Assembly: GCA_964058845.1 (NCBI GenBank)
Contig: CAXKVR010000272.1
Coordinates: 21,972-85,971, forward strand
DNA: 64,000 nucleotides
From: Carex sylvatica
Lineage: Eukaryota; Streptophyta; Magnoliopsida; Poales; Cyperaceae
Reading direction: 5' to 3'
Made by a program: the position numbers and the translations under genes. A model generated the notes under the pieces. The model was not told the DNA's origin and did not search any database. It saw only the letters and a program-made list of their open reading frames with translations. Below are positions 37,501 to 48,312 of this stretch, piece by piece. Every line of letters begins with the position of its first letter. Position 1 is the stretch's first letter.

Positions 37501-37790
37501 TGTTAAATGAAATGAAAGAGAAAGGGATCCAACCAGATTTGTATACATATAATACATTGATTCACTATCTCGGGAAATCAGGTCGGCTTACTGATGCAAT
37601 GGAGATGTTCGAAGAATTGCAAAAAAGAGGGTTCAAACCAACTGTATTCACCTACAATTCGCTTATTAACGGGTATGGGTGTTTGGATCGGATCGAAGAA
37701 GCTTATGAGATCTACAAGCAGATGCGGATTCAGGGATGTCAACCGAATTGGGGTACATATCAACAGCTTCCTAACCTAGCTATGGTATGA
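34515..37790 (+). CDS. PGR3: Chloroplast PPR protein PGR3 (PROTON GRADIENT REGULATION 3)
   Basis: An intronless P-class pentatricopeptide repeat protein of 1,091 residues. The N-terminus (MELCSFTDLKLPPF, then Ser/Arg/Pro-rich) looks like a plastid transit peptide. From about residue 93 onwards I count 27-28 tandem 35-residue PPR units, most with the canonical T/SYNxLI start and a final PD/PN. Repeats 17-19 (around residues 650-745) are degenerate. The stretch KGLSVKGGLKAAP and the end GTYQQLPN match Arabidopsis PGR3 (At4g31850) as I recall it. In Arabidopsis, PGR3 stabilises petL-operon RNA and supports translation of petL and ndh messages, for cytochrome b6f and NDH. Orthology is inferred from colinearity along the whole protein. 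Confidence 0.9.
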   Translation: MELCSFTDLKLPPFRSSPSKFLTRRLKPNQPKSGRWRLCTENYYSSQFRDKLRRLEVNSDNVVPLLRSIPDPIEALSVFRSMAEEPKKVHTTESCNYMLDLLQTHGKISEMAEVFDLMQKMIVNRNSATFLSIFKGLSVKGGLKAAPFALLRMKDAGFILNPYSYNGLIYFLLQSGFVRQAVEVYDRMVSDAKIIPTHKTYSTLLSELGKRRDTETVMKLMHDMEGFGLKPNVYTFTICLKILGQAGETDLAFMVFRKMADKGCKPDVVAYTVLIEILCKAGRAEEAKGLFWEMKKMDWKPDLVAYNTLLDEFGENGDLHSVQTFWDAMISDGYEPDVVSYTTYIDALCKTGKIEDAFSMLDYMQEKGISPNDYTYNNLINGLLGNNEVERARWLFGRMETHGPKPTVHSYVLFIDFYGKLGDHGRALEIYNAMKERGIAPNIIACNACLMGLAESGMLTQAKKIVQELRAIGSSPDAITYNMMIKCCSKAGKTDIAMKLFEEMLQSGCQPNTLNVNSIISTLYKAGREQEAWQIFNTMKEKLGLKPIVSTYNALIAGLGKEGKVKEATILFEEMRSVQKIPSCSPDIITYNTFIDCLCKNGEVDHALKVFSEMSERGDCMPDLLSYNTVIYGLIKEDRYDTAFWLFYQMRKVLQPDFVILCTVIPVFVRMGLVGETMRIFSENILGKNGIKNKSLLVNLFEGIINKAGVEKSIRLAVIGVRKGIYGFDFFLGPLIRSICKQKRPLLAFKLFYRFKRYAIFPSTESYSSLIIGLLESNLIAMARDVLADMKNAGFTPDVYTYNALLDTLGKSMKTDEMLELYEDMKFRGCEINIVVYNIIISNLVKSGNLNQALAFYTKLIEEDFVPTPCTYGPLIDGLMESGQYEEAENLFDEMVATGCKPNCAIYNILLSGFRKSGSIDKAWYIFKRMEKEGIKPDIQSYTILIDILCRVGRTDEALYYFNQIGLMGLEPDIYAYNVMISGFGLSRQLDEAMTLLNEMKEKGIQPDLYTYNTLIHYLGKSGRLTDAMEMFEELQKRGFKPTVFTYNSLINGYGCLDRIEEAYEIYKQMRIQGCQPNWGTYQQLPNLAMV

Positions 37791-40700
37791 AACAGATGTT
37801 TATACATATTGTTTTTTTGACCTAGTTGTTGTACAGGGTTTAATTTTTTTTGAAACATAGTTGTATTTTGACTGTCAAAAAGAAAAGGAAAATTTCCATT
37901 TTCTTTTGAAAGATTCATCATCTGATCTGAGTATTATCAGTTTCAGTAAGGCATTTCTTGGTTGAATATTGGTTTGGTGACAATTCTTGGCCCGATCTGA
38001 CGTGTCAATCTATGTCTTGATTCGAAGGGTTAACGGGTTGGTGGGTCTGAGTTAAAGAGTTCGATAACAGACTGGAGCTGACTCAACTTAGTTATGTTGT
38101 TTTGGGTTTCTTAACAATATATATATATAGACTAAATTACAAATTAGCCCATGAAAATATATAATATCAAAAATATAATATGTAGAGATATCTGACTAAA
38201 CTCATTACCACCACTGAGTAGGAATTGTAACTTTTTAACAGTAAGCCTTTTACTTTATCTTAACTTTTACATTATGTGATCTTGTAATATGTTTATAGGT
38301 ATTATTTCTAAGTTAATGCTTGTGATGATTTTACACTATTCTGAAAGAATTTTAAAAAGGGCACTTCTGGAATAATTTTATGATAATATTAGATAATATC
38401 AAAATGAAAATCTGTATTGCTGATTTGCTGTTGCCTTTATGATGGAGCAAAAGTTGCCCACTTTTAGTAATGTTTATTTTTGTTACTTCATTTTTTTTTT
38501 GTGATTGTATACTGTCTTTTGCTGTTTGTACCAGTATCAAGTACCAACATTTTTTAGTTGAGAAATAAAAAAAAAACATAACTAGGCCAAGGGCTGGGCC
38601 TTATAATTTATAAAAATCCCAAAGTGACAACGGGCTAAAGAGAATAAAAAAAAAAAAGAAGCAGCAAATTTCTTAAACAGGCCAGACTCATAACTAAAAT
38701 AATTGGTTTATTTTGAGATTACAAAACAGGCTTCTTAATTGGTTCCGATTTTTTTTTTTTTTTTAATTTCTGAATTTTAAATATTACTATTTCGGTTTTC
38801 AAAAGTACAAGAAATTATGCCTAGTTTTGAAACATATGAATTTATTAATTTTAATTGAATTAAAAAAATTGGAAAATATGCTCGTATTTTTTTAAGTAAA
38901 TAATGTCGGAGTTGAGGGAAGGAATTAGTTCGAATTGATATGTGAACACATTATTTTGTTCATGTTAAATGGTGAAAGTGTGTGTACACACACACATTTA
39001 TCAAATATATGGAGCATATTTTTTGTGTAAGAATCAGAAGTAGAAAAATAATTTATTTGTCCTCGATTGGCAACTGATCAATTATAAGACTGATATTTTT
39101 CTAAAAAGTTAATTTTCTATGTACTCTCAAAGAGTTCTTTAATTTATTATTTACCTTTATATTTAATATATCCCTTAACTCTTGTTTTTTTTTTTTTTTT
39201 TTCTATTTACCCATAAATTTAGTTACCCACATCTATATGTTATTAAAATTTATATTTTCCCATTATATCCTTACTATTAAGAGTTTTATTAGACCAGTGT
39301 AGTCACATCCTTCCTTGGAGGTTCCAGTTCATCAACAATTTCATTTTGGCTCCTTTTGACGTCAACACATTGAAAGTCTGAATTTTCCTCAAACCTCTTC
39401 CAGATTTCAAACAATTCAGAAAATGGCCGCCAATTTCGTTTGTTTGGAGGTTCCAATTTGGAGCAGCTCTACCACCGTTTGATTGTCAGAGATAAATTGG
39501 CAAGAGCTGAAATAGCCACATACGCAATTGTCAGAGATAATGGAGTTGTGATTGATAAAATGAGGAAGCAATCACACAATTAAGTAAGAGTGCAAGGCAT
39601 AAGATTTTTAAAATTAATGGCGGAGCCAAGATTTTTAATGAAATGGAGCAAAACTTTTACGGTGAGATACAATTTTATAATTATTTTGAGTGTTAAGTAT
39701 ATTATTATAATTCTTTTTAAGAAAAGTGTATATAAAAATAGAAGTATATTTTGAAGAAAATATTTAGAAAGACATAATTTTTACAGAGAACTAATATAGG
39801 CATGGCTCCTTCCTAAAGGTGGATTAGTGTGAAGCAGAACCGGAGTTAACGTCTTTCATGTAGTACACATGTATCATGTATTGACTAATCGCCTTCGGAA
39901 AATGCGTCCGATTCTGTTTTCTTTACTTTTTTTTTAAAATTTTGTAAATTTAAATCGATGAATTTGTCGTTTCCACCACACCTCTGTTGCGCCGCCTCTT
40001 CGCCTCAAGGTACAAACTTTGTGGTCGGACATAGTAGCTAGGCTGGTAGTGATAGTTTTGGTTTGCCGATGAAATCCTTGTTGGGTATTTGAATTTCTAG
40101 TGTTTCTTATTTTAATTGGGGTTCTCCATCAATGGGGAGGTCTATATTGTCAGAGAGGATGTGACCTTGTTGATAATTTCACTTGTCAGAGATTGAATCA
40201 AAGTTTTAACTGGTAAGAAACTATTGTTTTTCCGCAACATCCTGTACATGGTTGATAGCAACTAGTGCTTCATAACTGATTTCTTTTTAGTTAACATGCT
40301 TATTATCTTTTGTTTTATTGAGGATTGGTTAGTTAATTAAACTATCAGAGGGCTGACAACATGCTCCTCTTTTACAAATTCATGGTGTCCCAATTCAATT
40401 GAGCTCATAGACAATATAGGTACACCCTGTAGGTGATGTTTGAACATCTAATTTCATCTCTGTAGCACCATCAAAATCAAATCCAATGCATAGCACATGT
40501 GCATTTTCAATACCAGTACATGATGCCTTCTGTTTTGCTTGTGTTCAACACTGGTATAGTGCTTGTTTATTATGAGATGATTTACACTAGTTACTGTTTT
40601 TGTATACACTTAGTTATGGGTACCAATTTTTGGTACAGTGCCACTCTTTTTGGAATTTATATATTGCTCCAGTATATAAATCTTGATGTTTAGAGAATTT

Positions 40701-40839
40701 AGAAACAAAAATCACTCAAAAAGGAGTAATGCATTGATCAGGACATAAAAAATAAGTATACATACTGAGAAATTTTCTAAATTGCCCTTGTGATTGATGA
40801 CTATAAATGAGACTACTAACTTTTAGTATATATAAATAT
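37791..40839. other. Intergenic DNA after PGR3, with one orphan exon-like start
   Basis: The first few hundred bases probably hold the PGR3 3' UTR. The rest is AT-rich with T-runs. At 39,958-40,009 there is ATG plus a Ser/Pro/Cys-rich peptide (MNLSFPPHLCCAASSPQ) ending at a CAAG-GTACAA donor-like site, as in a plastid-targeted first exon, but no partner exon was found. Around 39,410-39,580 an open stretch without ATG reads LEQLYHRLIVRDKLARAEI; its family is unknown. Both may be gene fragments or chance. Confidence 0.35.
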
Positions 40840-41252
40840 GAGTAGAACTATGGTGTTCTTAAGCTCACCAAAGTGTTTGGTGAGCTTAACTTCAAAACCC
40901 ATCAAATCGGTTTTAAATGACGAATCCGAACCGATGGAATCTGCCTACTTTATGAGTGATGCGTCTACATGTAAAAATTTTAAACATTCGAATTAATTTA
41001 GTATAAAGTCAATCGGTCAAAATTAGAATGTTAATAAATTAATTTTAGTGCATTCATTTTTTGAACGTTTTTTGACCGCTTGACTTTATACTAAATTAAT
41101 TCGCATGTTTAAAACTTTCACATGTAGATGCATCACTCGTAAAGTAGGCAGATTTCAACGGTTTGGATTCGTCATTTGAAACCGATTTGATGGCTTTTGG
41201 AATTAAGCCCACCAAACACTTTGGTGAGCTTAAGAACATCCTAGTTCTACTC
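40840..41252. mobile_element. Long-TIR MITE, family 1 variant, 413 bp
   Basis: The left end is GAGTAGAACTATGGTGTTCT and the right end reverse-complemented is GAGTAGAACTAGGATGTTCT, continuing as AAGCTCACCAAAGTGTTTGG on both. An exact 9-bp target duplication TATAAATAT flanks it (40,831-40,839 and 41,253-41,261), which fits Mutator-like transposition. The inner part (GTCAATCGGTCAAA and complement) is related to the 16.25 and 60.41 kb copies. Confidence 0.85.
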
Positions 41253-41309
41253 TATAAATATATACTTAGTTACCCTAATGCTACTCTATCAGATTACAAG
41301 CGTATAATC

Positions 41310-42990
41310 CTACCGTGTAGTAGTGTCGGGTGTCGATCCACAGTGATAGATCTAAGTTATTTAACAACAATAACATTAGTCTAGGTTCTTCAGGTTTGTT
41401 TGGTATGCGTGAATACTAATTAAAATAATAATAATAATAATAATAATAAAGGTACAGGGTGATTTTACAGTTTACTCTGGCGATAGTATAGGTGGAGATG
41501 CTAATTACTGTAAACCAAGTTTAGGGATCCTCTAGGATTTTGAAAGAATTCCTTCTAATTAACTCAATACAATATTTATGGTACTCATGTTTACCCGTAT
41601 ACGGCACTGTCACTATTGCATACGGTCTCGCCTACAGCCTTCTGTCACTGCCGTATGCAATATAGACCACCCTGCAATGCAGAGCCGCATACCGGTACTA
41701 TTATTCTCCACTGATTACTTGGATTCGGTTCTATGTGTATTTGAAAGGTTCTCCAACTCTAAGGTCGGCTTGTGGGAGACAATTCAAATTATCACATGAT
41801 ATAATGTAATTAAATTACTCACACTAACCTAATAAATTATATTCCCCTATTACTCGCTAAGTAATAACCCTAAACCCTATTCATTACAAGTAATAAATAA
41901 ATTTCTAATTAAATCTCAAGATGCTATCTAATCCATGTCCTGCCAAGGGAGCCCACTGGGTTCAAACCCTAGCCTTTGAACTGCAGCCAGGTCTCGTTAG
42001 CCGAAGTGTTTATAGTTCTTACTTCTATCCCCTCTCACACCGAGGTACAATAACTTAACACCTATTGGTATGTGGAGGACACTGGATCATCTGTAGACAG
42101 AACTATGTATGCAAGGACATATTTCAATAGCATTCTAAGTATAACGAAATCTCAAATAGATATAAAAGAAAAATAAATATTATAGTAAAGAGCAATTAGA
42201 ATTAATTACATCCATCCCTAGAGGGAAGGAGCTTAGCTACTCAAAGACATGATAAAATAAAAGAAAAAATAAAAGAAATACAAAACCTAAAACCTAGAAC
42301 ACCTCTTCTTTAAAAGACTCATTCTTGTAATCAGCCTTTTCTTCTCCACAACTCCAGATATTTCACGCAATATTATGCTCTAAACTGTGAACTTACATAA
42401 CTAAAATATGCACACTAATCCTGATTACAAGAGGGGTTTATATATCCTAGCCTAAGGGTGTGGAGTCATGGAGATCATGGGAGAACATGGGTGCCAAATA
42501 TAGCCTTTTGTGCTATATTTGGAGCGCTAAAAGTAGACTTCAAAGCGAGGCAATGCCTGCAACATTTAGAGATTCATCCTTCTAGAAGGTTGTTGTCCAA
42601 CGGCTGAGATTTAATCCAAACTAGACAGTCTACGGATCCAATCCGTGTGCCCCTGTGGTATAGGCTTTATGCCGCACGCGACATACCCGAGACCGTAGGG
42701 CACTGTACTTAGCCGAATTTCAATGAATTTCACCATGTTGCATGTTGTGCACTTCGTGAGAGGTGTTTGCATACTCCATGTGTTATCATATTTTGACGCA
42801 TTCTTCAGAATCAGCCTAAATATGACATTTTTGCTCTGTTTTCGGCCTAAATTCACAACTTTCTCTAAAACTTGCCAAAATAGCCTAAAAACACGTTTGC
42901 GGTGAATAATTAGAAAAAATAAGTACTTTGCATATGCTTTTCTGTCATTTTTCGTAGTTAAAGTAGTGATTTTCGCTATATGTTTTGACA
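41310..42990 (-). mobile_element. Possible LTR-retrotransposon remnant or solo LTR
   Basis: This block is less AT-rich than its surroundings. On the minus strand it could start TGTCAAAACATATAGCG (42,990 down) and end near ATCGACACCCGACACTAC (about 41,320), resembling some plant gypsy LTRs as I remember them. I could not find a target duplication or a matching second LTR, and no pol-type frame is present. The assignment is tentative. Confidence 0.25.
41424..41449. repeat. (AAT)n microsatellite
   Basis: About eight tandem AAT units with no obvious interruption. Confidence 0.9.
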
Positions 42991-42999
42991 TTGTTAGTC

Positions 43000-43717
43000 A
43001 CATGATAAACCAATAAAATAAATTAGAATTATGAGATGACTTGGCTAACAGATGTCTTATATTTTATTTTCAGCATTCCAGCATCAAGTAAAGGCAATCA
43101 AAATAATATGGAGTATTGTTTGCTACTGTTAGCATTTATTGTTTCATATACTCAGAAGATTGCTTCAATTTCTCTTTTTTTGAGACTATATTTTTTGATT
43201 GATTCCTACTTTATTATAGTATGTACTCAAAAATGATTTTTGTATTGCTAAGTTTACTGATGAAAAGATTAAATTTGGTGCTAACTTGTCTGTTTTTTGA
43301 TGAAATTGATTAACATTTAACATTATGAATGCTCTTTTCTTAATACTATATATGAAGCAAAATAAAAGTTGCATTTATTTTTTTTAAATAGATTTGGTTC
43401 CAGATTGCATACGTAGATTTTTGTAATATATTTGAGCCTCAAATTTTGCATATAAACGAAGTTGTATTTTTGTATTTTGCACCTTTTTTACTAGGTTTCG
43501 TTTTGCGCAAAACTTGTAATGCTGTTGATAAGTTGACTTCGCTGTTGTCCATATTCCGGTCCAGTTGGTTGAGATGGATGTTTTCTGAACTGAACAAGTA
43601 ATGATCGATCATGTGCCAAAGTGTATCTTTATTATATTCTGAGATGTTGTACCTGATGTAATTGTAAACCAACATTTATTAATTTACTGTAAACCTTGGC
43701 TGCATCAGTTAAAACTA
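43000..43717. other. Intergenic DNA, no gene seen
   Basis: AT-rich; the short frames present have no coding character. Confidence 0.45.
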
Positions 43718-44415
43718 AAAAGAATTAACTTGACCAATATAATTATGACTACTTTTATAGGAAAACTATATAAAAAAAAAATAGAAACTGAATTGATTAC
43801 TTGATCGTGGAATCAGAATAAGATGGAATTGACCGAATCAACTTAAAGAGTCGGATTTATTTAAAAAAAAAAAAACTTGGTTTGTATTAAAAAAAAGAAA
43901 CTAAATTATAAAAATATAATTACTCCAACATTGATGTGAAGACAAGAAATTACACTCATAAAGACAACTTAAAATCAGGGCGGCTAATGAGTCGAACCGG
44001 ATCGCGAATCAATGAGTTGAGTGGCTCAATATTTCATAACGAATCAGACTCAAAATTGAAAAAAGCTCAAACTCGACTCGGCTCGATTTTGAAAGAAAAA
44101 ACTCGGCTCGACTCGGCTCAGCTAATGTAAAAACTTAACTCGATTCGGCTCGACTCACAAACTCGCGAGCTGACTCGATATAATTCAGTTTGCATTCACA
44201 TTGGCACACACTGAGAAAGGATGTTTGTTTTAGTGGTCATACTGTACCCTATGTGAGACAAACTATAGTGCTAATTTGTTCTTTACTGAATTAGTGGGCA
44301 GGCAATATAAAGGAAGGTGTGATTCAACACCTGACTAGATGGAAATAAGTGGATCTAGATATGATCACTGTGCAAAGCATTAGAAGGCTAGGAAGATGTG
44401 GAAGATAGGGGTACC

Positions 44416-45822
44416 ATGATTTTGAAACTCGTAATCGGAATTGGAATCGGAACTGGAATCGGGGTTTTAATCGTGAAATTAGAATCGGATGAATCGGCCG
44501 AAATCGGAAGAATCGGATCGGTAACTCGGATTTTTTTAGCAGAAACTTGTTTTGTAGTCAAAAAATAGAAAAAAATTGATAAAGATAATTTGTAAAAAAA
44601 TTATAGAAGTCACACTATTTGTGTAACTATAGAAGTCACACCATTTGTGTAAAATGCAGCGTAATTAATTTGTATGTTGTTTCTATATATTACATAGTGT
44701 TGAAAATAATTATCACTCAAAGAAAGATTGGAAATGCCTTGAAAATAATTTCTTGAGCAATTAAACTAGCTTAATTTCTTTTGTCGAAATGGAAATGTCT
44801 TGAAAATAATTATCGATAAAAGAAAGATTGTCTTTTATTAGCGAATAATTTTTTGAGCAATGTTTAGTTCATTTCGACTACATAACGTGCTAATTTTTAG
44901 TTAAATCAACCTTTTAACTTTACTTTAGTCAAAATTTTCAAAATTTTAAAAAACTATTTAAAAAAATAGATGTAATACATGTCACAGATGGAAATATAAA
45001 GATTCCAACTTTTTTTCAATTACTGTTGGAGTAAAATAGATGTAGCCGAATTTTAACATCCTTTGCAATTATTGTTGGAGTAAAATAGCAAAATAGTAAA
45101 TAGTAAAAAGATGAGGGGTCAGCTTGTAAGTTTTCGTCTTTATCCCCTATTTCATTGCGGGAGATTATTCTCTGCGAAGTTTTTCCGTGCGGAGCTGTGC
45201 GGTTTATTTTATCTGGTCCGTTCGTTTTGATCGAACAGACTTGAACAGAGGAGCTGTTCTTTTGAGACCTGATTTGATCCATCCAATCAAAACGAACAGA
45301 CCAGATTAAAAGTTCTTCACAGCTCCGCACGGGGAAAATCTGCAGAGGATAGCATTCCATCCCATTGCCTCATCTCTCTCCTTCCTCCGCCGATTGAAAT
45401 TTTTTCATTTCGTGAGACTGAAACTCGGTCCCCCAATTGAAATTTGAATGGCACCGATTGAAATATTTTCTACTGCCGATTGTTTGCTCAATCTACGACA
45501 GCACAGCCGGCTGAGACTCGGTCCAGGTCAAGCCTCCATGTGGTCCAAGTCACCCCTACGACAGCACCGTCGGCTGAGACTGCTCAGGTTGGTTCGAATC
45601 TGTCATTTTTTCTTGGAATCCGCTCAACTCGGACAAAACTCGGTGTAACTCGGCTGACTCGGCCGGAAAATCAGAAAACTCGGCCGATTCCGTCACTGTT
45701 CATCTGATTTTTTCTGAAAACTCGCATAGACCCGAGAATCGGGTAAAAATCGGACTGGTCTCGTCCGATTCCGAATTGAATCGGCCGAGTTGACTCGGAA
45801 TCGGCCGATTTTTTGAACTATG
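44416..45822. mobile_element. Non-autonomous hAT element, about 1.4 kb, with paralogous empty sites
   Basis: GGGGTACC occurs on both sides (44,408-44,415 and 45,823-45,830). The two other copies of the host sequence have it once with no insert (about 47,198 and 52,614), so the boundaries are known to within about one base. An 8-bp duplication fits hAT. The ends are weak inverted repeats (ATGATTTTGAAACTCG against CATAGTTCAAAAAATCGG). Subterminal regions are packed with AATCGG on the left and CCGATT / ACTCGG on the right, as hAT transposases require clustered motifs. I see no transposase. Confidence 0.85.
45160..45352. repeat. Foldback nested inside the hAT element
   Basis: The arms are about 75 bases: CTCTGCGAAG...CCGTGCGGAGCTGTG and the inner GGTCCGTTCGTTTTGATC pair with GATTGGATC-side sequence ATCAAAACGAACAGACC and CACAGCTCCGCACGG...CTGCAGAG. 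It is probably an independent MITE that landed in the larger element. Confidence 0.7.
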
Positions 45823-45884
45823 GGGGTACCAAGACGGTAACACTTATGTTACTGGCATTGAAGTGATGCAAAAATTTGAAATGT

Positions 45885-46375
45885 CTTTTTGGTACCAGTA
45901 CTTAGGTATGCTTGGTACCAGTACTTAGGTATGCAGTGTTTTTGTTAAAGATGTGATGTGTGGTCTTCTGAAAGGCTATTAAGGGTTGAAACAAATACTG
46001 ACATACAGTAGTTGGGTTTTTTTTGAACAGTTTCCTCCCTAAGGTTTTGAGTTTTTGGTACCCTGCCACTCTTACAGTAGTTGAAACAAATACTGACATA
46101 CAGTAGTTGTGTGTTTAATTATATGCAAATTTATAAATTTTCGAATTTATTTAGTATCAAGTCAAGCGGTCAAATGAATGAGTTTTTAAGTTAATTTTAA
46201 TACATTTATTTTTCAACATTTGTACCGCTTGATTTGATACTAAAACAACTCGAAAATATAAAAAAATTTACATGTAAACACATCACTCGTAAAGTAAATT
46301 GGTGTGAATAATTTGAATTAATCATTTGAAGTCTGTTAATCAATTTTGAAATTAGTGTCATATGACAGCAATGTT
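45885..46375. mobile_element. Insert in the D1 duplicate, with a decayed family-1 MITE half
   Basis: This stretch has no counterpart in the other two copies of the host sequence. It holds a short direct repeat (GGTACCAGTACTTAGGTATG twice, near 45,892 and 45,914). An inverted pair based on GTCAAGCGGTCAAA and TACCGCTTGATTTGATAC (46,155-46,245) resembles the middle of the family-1 MITEs. Exact ends were not resolved. Confidence 0.45.
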
Positions 46376-46984
46376 ATACTTGCCGGACTCTCCTTTAATT
46401 CCTCCTATATTTGATTTAACGTGTTTTTTGTTTTGGGCCTAAGGCCCAGTAAAAGCTATAACGAACGAAATACTGTTTTATAATTTATTTATTTTTGTTG
46501 CATTTGAAAGATGTGTAGACCAAAATTTGGTACACTGGTATTGGGCTCGGTGTGAAGTCTTTGTCAAAAGAAAGGTGTGTAGGTAATAGGCTCAAGTTGG
46601 GTTACACTAGTTTTGGGCTCCTGGTGAAGCCTTTCCCAAAAGACTGCTTACTAATAATTATTTATTTCATACGTTATTGGAAAAATAATATTTGAGTAAC
46701 GCAAATATTATTCATTATACTACATCCAATAATCAACCTTACATGAGTAACTCAATTAATTATAAAGTAAAGAGCAATTAACGCTGTAATAAAAGACACA
46801 GCATTGATTTTCATCTCGCAATTCGTCCTTTGGAGAGAACTGTGTGCTGGATGGTTTAAAGAGTAATATAAAACAGTCAATGATTTAGTTGAAAAAGTTA
46901 GATCTGAGTGGCACTTTCTAAATAATAAATAATGAAAAATGAAGATTGAAGAATTATATGCAAGAAAAAATTAACTTATAATAA

Positions 46985-47335
46985 AGTTAGTTCCGACGAT
47001 ATCGAGCTCTCGACTTCCTCCTCTCTCCCTCATACTGTACCCTCTGTGAGATAAACCATAGTGCGTTTGTGCTTTTCTGAGTTGGGAATATACAGGAAGG
47101 TGTGATTCAATACCAGACTAGATGGAAATAAGTGGATCTAGATATGATCACTGTGCAAAGCATTAGAAGGCTCAGAAGATGTGGAAGATATATATAGGGG
47201 TACCAAGACGGTACCACTGATGTTGCTGGCATTGAAGTCATGCAAAAATACTGTGGAATACATGTGGGCCACTCTTACCCTTTATTTATTTCCTCCTATA
47301 TTTGATTTAACTGACGTGTTTTCTATTTTGGGCCT
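46985..47335 (+). repeat. Duplicate of the sulfotransferase upstream region, copy D2 (shortened)
   Basis: 46,985-47,025 matches 52,276-52,316 (CGACGATA, CGAGCTCTCG, CTCCTCTCTCCCTCAT). It then jumps to sequence matching 52,437 on, so about 120 bases are missing at a CAT/CATA micro-homology. Similarity ends at GGGCCTA (47,335), where hAT-related DNA begins. It contains the empty site for the hAT element in D1. Confidence 0.8.
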
Positions 47336-47389
47336 AGCAAATTCCTTGGAATCTTTTTTACTGTAACAGTTCAACTATCATGCTCGTAC

Positions 47390-48312
47390 TCACCGACGTC
47401 GTTTGAGTTGCTGAGACATCTCTATGAAATCTCCAAGGTGTATTGCGAATTAGAACAATCTGAAATCTATGATGCATCTCTCACGCCAATTGTAGATGCC
47501 ATGAAACAAAAATTCCTAAAATATTGGGAAGATGTACCTCTCCTAGCCATTATCGCAAACTGCCTCCACCCGGCATACAAGAAGTTTTACACGATCAAAG
47601 TAGTTGAGAGGTACAAACAGAATTTAAATTTAGACTCAACCGGAGTGGAGGCTTACGTGAATTCGAAGTTCGATGAGATGTTTAACATATACCACTCAAG
47701 AATGAGTGACAACCGAAACCCAGCTTCGTCCCGTCCGGCCCCTAGGTATGAATATAAATATACATGTGTTTTCAATCTTTATTATTTATAATATCTACAT
47801 TATTTGTCCACTAATTTTTTTAATTGTTAAATAGTTCCACTACTAGGAGCACTAGCAGTGGTGGATTATTAGCAGATTTTCAGTCGGAGAGCCAACCGCA
47901 CACATCCGCAAACGAGTTATTGGGGTATATATCGATGATCAATGAAAGTGAAGAAGGACTTGACGTGATGGCATGGTGGAGGAGGCATCAAAGTTCCTTG
48001 CCAACGCTGGCTATGATGGCCCGCGATGTATTTGCTGTGCCCGTATCAACCGTCCCTTCTGAAAGTTGTTTCAGTTCGGCGAACAGGATCCTCTCCGATA
48101 AACGAAGTAAGTTGGGTGCACATGTTTTTGAGAGACTTGTGTGCTTGAAGGATTGGATTGCTGCTGAAGAGCGTACGCAACATGTGCCTCAACAACCATC
48201 ATCATCTGAAGCCGACACTGAAGAAAGCGGTACCGAGGCGCGACGTGAGGCTAATTCTGATTCTGACGGTGCCGAAGAGAGCGAACAATGGTATATGAAT
48301 CCAAACTACTAA
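47390..48312 (+). pseudogene. 5'-truncated hAT transposase (RICESLEEPER-like C-terminal part)
   Basis: Two exons can be joined: about 47,390-47,745 and 47,835-48,312, with intron GTATGAAT...AAATAG in matching phase. Exon 1 encodes part of the catalytic-region tail (LRHLYEISKVYCELEQ, LAIIANCLHPAYKKFY). Exon 2 encodes the hAT dimerisation domain (LDVMAWWRRHQSSLPTLA, PVSTVPSESCFSSANRIL, SDKRSKL) and an acidic C-terminus. The BED zinc finger and first catalytic residues are absent, and upstream DNA is the D2 duplicate, so this is a truncated relic. The surviving part is undamaged, suggesting a young truncation. Confidence 0.8.

Larger units (their letters stand above)
43718..46810 (+). repeat. 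Duplicate of the sulfotransferase upstream region, copy D1, split by insertions
   Basis: 43,718-44,170 matches 63,565-64,000. 44,180-44,415 plus 45,823-45,880 matches 52,390-52,675 (words such as GTGGTCATACTGTACCCT, AAATAAGTGGATCTAGATAT). 46,385-46,810 matches 52,705-53,150 (TCCTCCTATATTTGATTTAA, GGCCCAGTAAAAGCTATAAC, CAATTAACGCTGTAATAAAA). A 1.4 kb hAT element and a further insert of about 0.5 kb (about 45,885-46,375) interrupt it. No sulfotransferase coding sequence follows, so this is an upstream region without its gene. Confidence 0.8.

Noticed and set aside
43976..44170. ACTCGGCTCG-rich tract as a satellite or CpG island
   Set aside because: It is short, shared with 63.8-64.0 kb as part of a segmental copy, and resembles transposon-end sequence.
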